A DNA stretch of 11,433 bases from Candidatus Zhuqueibacterota bacterium (GTDB lineage: Bacteria > Zhuqueibacterota > Zhuqueibacteria > Residuimicrobiales > Krinioviventaceae). This document shows positions 5,781 through 11,433 of the stretch, in pieces. The notes beneath the pieces were generated by a model that was not told where the DNA came from, searched no databases, and saw only the letters and a program-made list of their open reading frames with translations. The number at the start of each line of letters is the position of its first letter. The stretch's first letter is position 1. Both the position numbers and the translations under genes were made by a program. The DNA is taken from NCBI GenBank assembly GCA_003854995.1, contig RQOI01000307.1, forward strand, positions 1 to 11,433. The letters are read 5' to 3'.

Positions 5781-8627
5781 ATGAATAATGTGCATTTCGT
5801 ACATATCCCCTTTACGCAGAACATTATCCAGGCGCTCGTAAAGACTCTAGCAGATGACGCTCTGTACGTCTTCCCGACCCAGGCCGGCAAACGCGCGGCG
5901 ATACGAGAATTTCAAAATCAACGCGCTTTTCAAAACATTCAATTTGCCACCATGCAGGAGCTCAAAGAGCTCCTGTTCAGGTCCACTGATCCAATCCTGA
6001 AAGAAGAAAAACGGTCACTGGCCTTTTTCGCCGCCCTCTCGAAATCGGACAGACAATTTTTCAAGATCGGCAACTATTTTCAGTCCATCGAACTAGCGCA
6101 CTATTTCTTTGAACTGTGGGAAGAATTCAATGAGGAGTTGATTCCCGATGATTTTGACCAGCAGCCCCTGCGACAAGCCGGCGCCGAGCTTTTGGGTTGG
6201 CAAGTTGAAACCCTCGAACGGCTGCAGGCCATCAAAAAGAACTATCGAAAATACATCCAGGATCGCGGCTTCACCGATATGATCTTTCTGCTGAACAGTC
6301 GTTTTTTCAATTTCGCCATCTTTGCACCGCTGCAATCGATTTATTTCATCAATCAGTTTTACTATACGGCGCTGGAGAGGAACCTCATTCACCAGCTGGC
6401 GACAGAGGGGAAAAAGGTGTTTCTCTATTATCAGCTCGCCGCTGAATGGGTGAGCACGGAGACGCTCGCCATTCGGCCATTTACCATGCGTGATCTCGGT
6501 CAGGGACGAACAGAACAGATCGATATCGTCAAGTGCACGAACGAGTTCACCATGTTGCGCGGCCTGCTCGAACAGGTGCATCGGCAGGGAGTGCACTCGA
6601 TCATCAATTTTTCGCCGTCGCACAATCCTTACGCCCGTTTCCTGTCACCCGCATTTTTCAATCTCAGCGCATCGCGAAACATTGCCGAAACGTCGCTGTT
6701 CCAGATCCTGCAGACACTGCACATCTTGCTGGAATCGCTGACGTTAGAAAGAACGCGACGCGTGCTGCTGGTTCCACTGCAGCCCGTTCTGCAGGCAGTG
6801 CTGAATCCGCATTTTTCAGCTTTTCTGCTCCAGCGCGATGTCATGGCGCGGCAGCAAGTATTGGATTTTCTCTATCAACTCTTGCAGCAGGATTACAAAT
6901 TCATCGACCTCGACGGCACTTTTCTGTATGCGCATAAAAACGGCGCCGCCAAGGTTGTGCGGCGTATTCTGGATTTTGTCAAGTCGTTTTTGAATCTGGA
7001 TTCCATTGCCTCTTTCATCGCCAAAATCGACATTGACCAAGGCATAAACATCAAAGCTCTCCTGACCGAAGAAGAAAAGAACTCGTCAAATCTTTTGGAA
7101 GTATTTTATCGCACCCTCGCTGATTTCAGTGCGATTGAAAAAATTGGCATCATCGATGACTGGAAAGCGCTCTTTAGCGATGCACGCCTCGCACCGCAGG
7201 CGCAAACGCCGGCCGGACTCTTACGGCTCTTTCTCGACTATCTCAAATCCCGCTCGATCCGCTGCAGCACGATCCCCATCGACGCACCGCGGGTCGAATT
7301 CACCGATTTGCAGGATACGCGAAACCTCGATTATACAAAACTGGCGATCATGAATGTCGTCGAAAAAGTGATCCCGCACTCGCGGCAAACGCCGTTTCTG
7401 TTCACGGAGCGGCAACGGCGCCTGCTGGGCCTCAAGACCTATGATGATATCAAGCTGCGCGAGAAATACTATTTCCTGCGACTGGTGTTGACGACGCCGC
7501 ACGTCTCGCTGCTCACGCAGAAAAACATCCAGGACAACATCGAGATGAGCTCCTTTGTGGAAGAAATCGAGCTCTACTTTCCGCAAGATAAAATCAATGT
7601 TGTGCAGATCGACAGGGAAAACTATACGGCGTTTCACCGGGCGCTGCTCCATTCGAATAATGACTATCGCCTCGCCGAGGACAAACCGCTGCAAAACGAA
7701 TTTTACACCATCGCTTTGCAGCCTGAGCGCGATTTCCCGCAAAAGAGGATCAACCTCTCCCACTACTCGCTGACCAATCTGATCGCCAATCCCTTTTCCT
7801 TTTACTTAAAAAGTGTGATCCGACTTGAAGAAAAGAGCAAGGAGGTCGATCCCGACTATTCCGCCAAACTCATCGGCAACATCGTGCATGATTGTCTGAA
7901 TCATGTCTGGCGCAACCTTCTTGAACAGCACATCATGCCGCCGTACGAGATCGATTTTTCGGCTGTCCAGGATGACCTGATACAGAGAGCATTGGAAAAG
8001 ACGCTGCGCGGCGACCGCTTTTTTTATGCATCACCACACGATTTCAGAGAGATCTATTTTCTGGAGATCGTGGCGCCACGCATCAAAAAAGGCATCCGCC
8101 ATTTCTTCCACTACCTGAACCGAATCGGATTGAGCCGCAGGTCTATCGATATCTTTCCGGAAAAAGAAGAGATCATGCTGCGAGATGACTATATACCGTA
8201 CCTCAAAGTGGAAAATGTCGATCTCGCCATCACCATAGGCGGCCGCGCGGATCTGCGCATCGAAGCAGCTGACAAATCTCATTATTATATTTTCGACTAT
8301 AAAACCGGTCAAGCGAAAAAAGAGCAGCTCATCCTCTATGAGCTGTTCTATTACCTCATTCAGCGCCATGCGCGGGAAGAAGATATCTCTTCCTATTTCT
8401 ATCATGTATTGAAGGCCAAGGGAACAGAATTGCGCGACTATCAGCGCAAGCCGAAACAGGAGCTCGTGAGCAACTTTGGCCGCACCTTGGGAAATGAGGT
8501 CAACGCATTTTGTCGGAATGGATTTGCGCTGGCGGAGAAACGGCGTTCATTGGATGACGTGGCAGACATCTCCCGCCAGGATCTGTATCTGAAAATGTAT
8601 CTGCCGTTCAAAAACAGATGGAGATGA
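5781..8627 (+). CDS. AddB-like subunit: RecB-type PD-(D/E)XK nuclease
   Basis: A 948-residue protein, probably the AddB-like partner of the helicase encoded next; such pairs unwind and resect double-strand breaks for RecA-dependent repair. The N-terminal ~650 residues look like an inactivated helicase scaffold: the first strand (DDALYVFPTQAGKRAAIREF) has no GxGKT Walker A. The C-terminal nuclease domain (about 655-948) has all RecB-family catalytic elements: IGNIVHDC with His703, GGRADLRIE with Asp824, YIFDYKTG with Asp839 and Lys841, and QLILY with Gln849 and Tyr853. The iron-sulfur staple typical of AddB is not visible: the usual Cys-Pro-Phe position reads NPF (Asn670), and no CxxC-type cluster follows the QxxxY motif. 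The start has no strong ribosome site, suggesting coupling to purC. Annotators may label it simply a PD-(D/E)XK nuclease family protein. Confidence 0.88.
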   Translation: MNNVHFVHIPFTQNIIQALVKTLADDALYVFPTQAGKRAAIREFQNQRAFQNIQFATMQELKELLFRSTDPILKEEKRSLAFFAALSKSDRQFFKIGNYFQSIELAHYFFELWEEFNEELIPDDFDQQPLRQAGAELLGWQVETLERLQAIKKNYRKYIQDRGFTDMIFLLNSRFFNFAIFAPLQSIYFINQFYYTALERNLIHQLATEGKKVFLYYQLAAEWVSTETLAIRPFTMRDLGQGRTEQIDIVKCTNEFTMLRGLLEQVHRQGVHSIINFSPSHNPYARFLSPAFFNLSASRNIAETSLFQILQTLHILLESLTLERTRRVLLVPLQPVLQAVLNPHFSAFLLQRDVMARQQVLDFLYQLLQQDYKFIDLDGTFLYAHKNGAAKVVRRILDFVKSFLNLDSIASFIAKIDIDQGINIKALLTEEEKNSSNLLEVFYRTLADFSAIEKIGIIDDWKALFSDARLAPQAQTPAGLLRLFLDYLKSRSIRCSTIPIDAPRVEFTDLQDTRNLDYTKLAIMNVVEKVIPHSRQTPFLFTERQRRLLGLKTYDDIKLREKYYFLRLVLTTPHVSLLTQKNIQDNIEMSSFVEEIELYFPQDKINVVQIDRENYTAFHRALLHSNNDYRLAEDKPLQNEFYTIALQPERDFPQKRINLSHYSLTNLIANPFSFYLKSVIRLEEKSKEVDPDYSAKLIGNIVHDCLNHVWRNLLEQHIMPPYEIDFSAVQDDLIQRALEKTLRGDRFFYASPHDFREIYFLEIVAPRIKKGIRHFFHYLNRIGLSRRSIDIFPEKEEIMLRDDYIPYLKVENVDLAITIGGRADLRIEAADKSHYYIFDYKTGQAKKEQLILYELFYYLIQRHAREEDISSYFYHVLKAKGTELRDYQRKPKQELVSNFGRTLGNEVNAFCRNGFALAEKRRSLDDVADISRQDLYLKMYLPFKNRWR

Positions 8628-8695
8628 AATCGTCAGCCTGCTGGTGAGATCATTTCTCCGTTGAGAGGAGACATCTTTACGATCAAGAGAGCTTG

Positions 8696-11433
8696 ATGAT
8701 GCTGCCTGTCAAGAAAATCATTCGAGCGAGCGCGGGAACGGGTAAAACCTACCGATTGTCGCTGGAGTATATCGGGCTTTTGCTGCAATACAGCCGGCAT
8801 GGCTTGCACTTTAGTGAGATCCTCGTCATCACCTTCACTAAAAAAGCCACCGCTGAAATTCGCGAACGCATATTCGATCACCTGCATCACATTCTATCCC
8901 GCGACAGCGAAGGCGTGCAACTCATGCGACATCTGGAATCCTTTTTTGCTTTAAAGATCACCGACAAAGATCTCGCCGCGCTGTGCGATATCCATGTCGA
9001 CATGCTGACGAATAAACACCTGGTGCAGATCAGCACTATTGACTCGTTCACCAACACCATTTTCAAAACCATCATCTCGCCCTATCTCGGCATCATCGAC
9101 TACGAGGTGCAGCCGACCCTCGATGATAAAACCAGAGACGAGCTCTATCGCACCATTCTGGAGGATAAAGATAGACTCGCCACCTTTCGCGCCTTTTTCG
9201 AACGAACCGAATTGAAGACCATCGCCGACTATGAACAGTTCATCGATTCGGTGATTCGCAACCGCTGGGCTTTTCATCTCGTCAGCGCATCGACGCCGAC
9301 GCGTCCTTTTGCCGGGGCCGTCATAGAGACGGATGCATTGTGTAAGAGATTTCGAGAGGAATTCGCGGCCTTTGCGCGCGACCTGCAGGATTATCTCAAC
9401 GCCGAATATGCTGAAAAAAGGCTGAACGATGTCCTCAACACCGACTATGTCAATCTGGTCAGTGAAATCATGCCGGCTGCAGGGATTGCCGACGTCTCGT
9501 CCGCGTTTTGCGGCCTCATTGAGGATGAGGAGACGCTGCTGAAAAATCACGCGCTGCTGCTCGACGAAAAAAAGAATATCTGGAATGGCGCCAGGATACT
9601 CAGGAAAAAATCGGATGCAGCGACCAAAGAGCATCTCATCGAGACGCTGCAAAGGGCGCGTCTCTTGCTGGCCGATTATCTTTTTGCCAAACTGCTGCTG
9701 CCCGAAGAACAGGATTTGCTGCACATCGTCGCCGCCATCCTCGACAAATATGATCAGCTCAAATTCCGCGACCGAATCTTCACGCACGACGACATCTCCT
9801 ACTATACCTTCAAGTACCTGTACGATCCCGAGCTGTCGCTCATCGAGGGGGATTCGGTCAGCAATTCATTCTACGAATATCTATCGACCTATACACGTTT
9901 CATCCTCATCGATGAATTTCAGGACACGAGCATCATTCAATACAAGATCGTGTCCCCCATCATCCGCGAGGTCAGCAGCGGCGCCGGCGTCAAGGAGTAT
10001 GGCGGTGTCATTCTCGTCGGCGATGAAAAGCAATCCATCTATGGTTGGCGCGGTGGCGAACGCGATCTACTCCTCACCATGCCAACCGCGATGCCCGATT
10101 CGCAGCAATTGACGCTGGACACATCCTATCGCAGCGATGAGAACATCATCGGTCTGATCAATGCGATCTTTGATCATCCGGCGCTGCACGAGCAGTTGAA
10201 AACCATGAAGATCGACTGGCCCTATACGCCTGTCCGCGCGGCAAAAGCGAATGGCGCCGGCTATGCCGAGATCTATCTGCGCAATACGACGACCAGCAAA
10301 GGCATGGACAACGCGATCTCTTCGCCGACAGAAGCCATTCGGGAATTTCTGCAGCAGACGCTCCATTCTCCCGCCTATAAAGACCATCTTCGCGGCAAGA
10401 CGGCCATCCTGGCGCGACGGAATGTCGATCTGGACGATTTTGCCACAGCTCTCGACGAGCTCGGCATCCCGTACATGCAGGAATCGTCGACCTCATTGCT
10501 CGACCACCGCGCCATCAAACCCGTCTATCTGCTGCTGCACTATCTGGTCTATGGCGATTTTTTTGACCTGCTGCGATTTCTGCGCTCGGACGCTGTGCTG
10601 CTCGACACAACAGAGCTGAAACAACTTTTACTGGCCTTCCGCGACGCGCAGGACAAAAGCGATGTCCCGGCGATTCTGGAGGCGTGCGCACACATCCCGG
10701 CCGTGCGCCAGGTGCGCCGTTTCATGGCGTCAATCGCAATGCATGATGATCCGTTTTCTGTCGTGCAAAAAATTATTGAAGAGTATAATATCATCGGCAG
10801 GTTTGCGCTGCAGAGCGACAACAAGAATGTGCACCAATTTCTTCTGCATGCGAGCGGCTTCGGCGCAAAAGGAGAGTATGAAAAATCTCTCGCCGGATTT
10901 CTCGACTATTGCCGGCAAGAGAAAGACCGGGAATCGTTCAGCCAGGTTGGCCTCGAGGACAGCGACGCGATCGCCTTGATGACGATCCACAAATCCAAAG
11001 GACTGGAATTTGATAATGTTCTGTTGTACTGGAATCTATCCGGCGGCAACCAGTCCGTCCGCCAACTCCGTCCATATCTGCATTATAGCCCGGACTATGG
11101 CGCGGTGAACAATTATCTCTACACCTTCAACTATGACAAAATCGTCAGCCAGTCATCGCAGCGCCACTTTATCGCAGAGAGCGAACGCCGCCTGGCCATT
11201 GAAGAGCTGAACACTTTATATGTTGCGCTCACGCGCGCCAAATCGAATCTGTTCCTATGCATCACCTACCAAAAGAGCGGCGGATTTGAAAATATGCTCG
11301 GTGATGCGAAAAAAGAAAAAGAAATGGCCACTCTTTTCATTGAGCACCTTCGCACGGTTTTCCAGCAAAACTATGAATTCATTCACTTTGATGAGAATCG
11401 CGAGCGCGGTTACATGGGACAGCTCGGCGCCGC
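8696..11433 (+). CDS. AddA/UvrD-like SF1 helicase, N-terminal 912 residues (cut by right edge)
   Basis: ATP-driven 3'-5' DNA helicase of the UvrD/RecB/AddA group, expected to work with the preceding nuclease subunit in break resection. All SF1 motifs are visible: Walker A ASAGTGKT (11-18), ILVITFTKKATAEIRERI (motif Ia), STIDSFT (Ib/Ic), LIDEFQD (Walker B, Asp406-Glu407), VGDEKQSIYGWRGGERDL (III, from 441), DTSYRSDENI (IV), MTIHKSKGLEF (V, 762-772) and LYVALTRAKS (VI, 841-850). The ASAGTGKT loop and the DEFQD box favour RecB/AddA over UvrD. Whether the C-terminus carries a second nuclease domain, as true AddA does, lies beyond the edge. The start is ATG 8696 or 8699, or TTG 8693; only a weak AGAGAG precedes it. 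The gap of 68 bases after the nuclease stop holds a small imperfect hairpin and nothing else I can identify. Confidence 0.93.
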   Translation, partial: MMLPVKKIIRASAGTGKTYRLSLEYIGLLLQYSRHGLHFSEILVITFTKKATAEIRERIFDHLHHILSRDSEGVQLMRHLESFFALKITDKDLAALCDIHVDMLTNKHLVQISTIDSFTNTIFKTIISPYLGIIDYEVQPTLDDKTRDELYRTILEDKDRLATFRAFFERTELKTIADYEQFIDSVIRNRWAFHLVSASTPTRPFAGAVIETDALCKRFREEFAAFARDLQDYLNAEYAEKRLNDVLNTDYVNLVSEIMPAAGIADVSSAFCGLIEDEETLLKNHALLLDEKKNIWNGARILRKKSDAATKEHLIETLQRARLLLADYLFAKLLLPEEQDLLHIVAAILDKYDQLKFRDRIFTHDDISYYTFKYLYDPELSLIEGDSVSNSFYEYLSTYTRFILIDEFQDTSIIQYKIVSPIIREVSSGAGVKEYGGVILVGDEKQSIYGWRGGERDLLLTMPTAMPDSQQLTLDTSYRSDENIIGLINAIFDHPALHEQLKTMKIDWPYTPVRAAKANGAGYAEIYLRNTTTSKGMDNAISSPTEAIREFLQQTLHSPAYKDHLRGKTAILARRNVDLDDFATALDELGIPYMQESSTSLLDHRAIKPVYLLLHYLVYGDFFDLLRFLRSDAVLLDTTELKQLLLAFRDAQDKSDVPAILEACAHIPAVRQVRRFMASIAMHDDPFSVVQKIIEEYNIIGRFALQSDNKNVHQFLLHASGFGAKGEYEKSLAGFLDYCRQEKDRESFSQVGLEDSDAIALMTIHKSKGLEFDNVLLYWNLSGGNQSVRQLRPYLHYSPDYGAVNNYLYTFNYDKIVSQSSQRHFIAESERRLAIEELNTLYVALTRAKSNLFLCITYQKSGGFENMLGDAKKEKEMATLFIEHLRTVFQQNYEFIHFDENRERGYMGQLGA

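Noticed and set aside
8655..8671. Small hairpin TCTCC/GGAGA between the nuclease and helicase genes
   Set aside because: Only five paired bases and no following T-run, so not a convincing terminator; the two genes are likely co-transcribed.
8951..9787. 278-codon minus-strand frame opposite the helicase
   Set aside because: It is antisense to continuous helicase coding sequence that carries SF1 motifs on either side, and shows no motif of its own.
1..11433. CRISPR array, transposon, toxin-antitoxin or phage-defence system
   Set aside because: No spaced direct repeats, transposase motifs or defence-type domain combinations were seen; the helicase-nuclease pair fits general AddAB-like repair better than a dedicated defence system.

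Overview
The window looks like an ordinary chromosomal segment from a moderately GC-rich bacterium. My tentative guess is an uncultured member of the Bacteroidota/Calditrichota/KSB1 neighbourhood. That rests on the style of the nuclease/helicase pair and on an AT-rich periodic repeat in an intergenic gap, not on any marker gene. Coding density is high and the genes form two divergent blocks either side of a 188-bp region (4783-4970).

Left block, minus strand, reading right to left from 4782 to the left edge: lutA, lutB, lutC, a predicted 35-residue lipoprotein, an unrecognised cysteine-rich protein of 271 residues, and a pyruvate kinase gene cut by the window edge. LutA, LutB and LutC are the three iron-sulfur and LUD-domain subunits that oxidise L-lactate to pyruvate. 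lutB and lutC overlap by 4 bases, the lipoprotein ORF starts 6 bases after lutC, and pyk follows the 271-residue gene by 51 bases. This is compatible with one transcript that makes and handles pyruvate. The only real gap (3974-4059) holds a 7-bp-period repeat inside an inverted repeat.

Right block, plus strand: purC (SAICAR synthase, purine synthesis) with a strong ribosome binding site, then 6 bases later a 948-residue RecB-type PD-(D/E)XK nuclease resembling AddB, then after 68 bases the start of a UvrD/RecB/AddA-type helicase with every SF1 motif present and its C-terminus beyond the right edge. The last two probably form an AddAB-like helicase-nuclease for double-strand break processing. 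The nuclease subunit shows neither the iron-sulfur cysteines nor a Walker A motif.

I see no CRISPR array, transposon, tRNA, rRNA or convincing terminator, and no clear undescribed system. The parts most worth follow-up are the unknown cysteine-rich gene together with the tiny lipoprotein ORF that precedes it in the same reading frame, the lutA-lutB intergenic repeat, the insertion in the pyruvate kinase, and the reduced AddB-like subunit.
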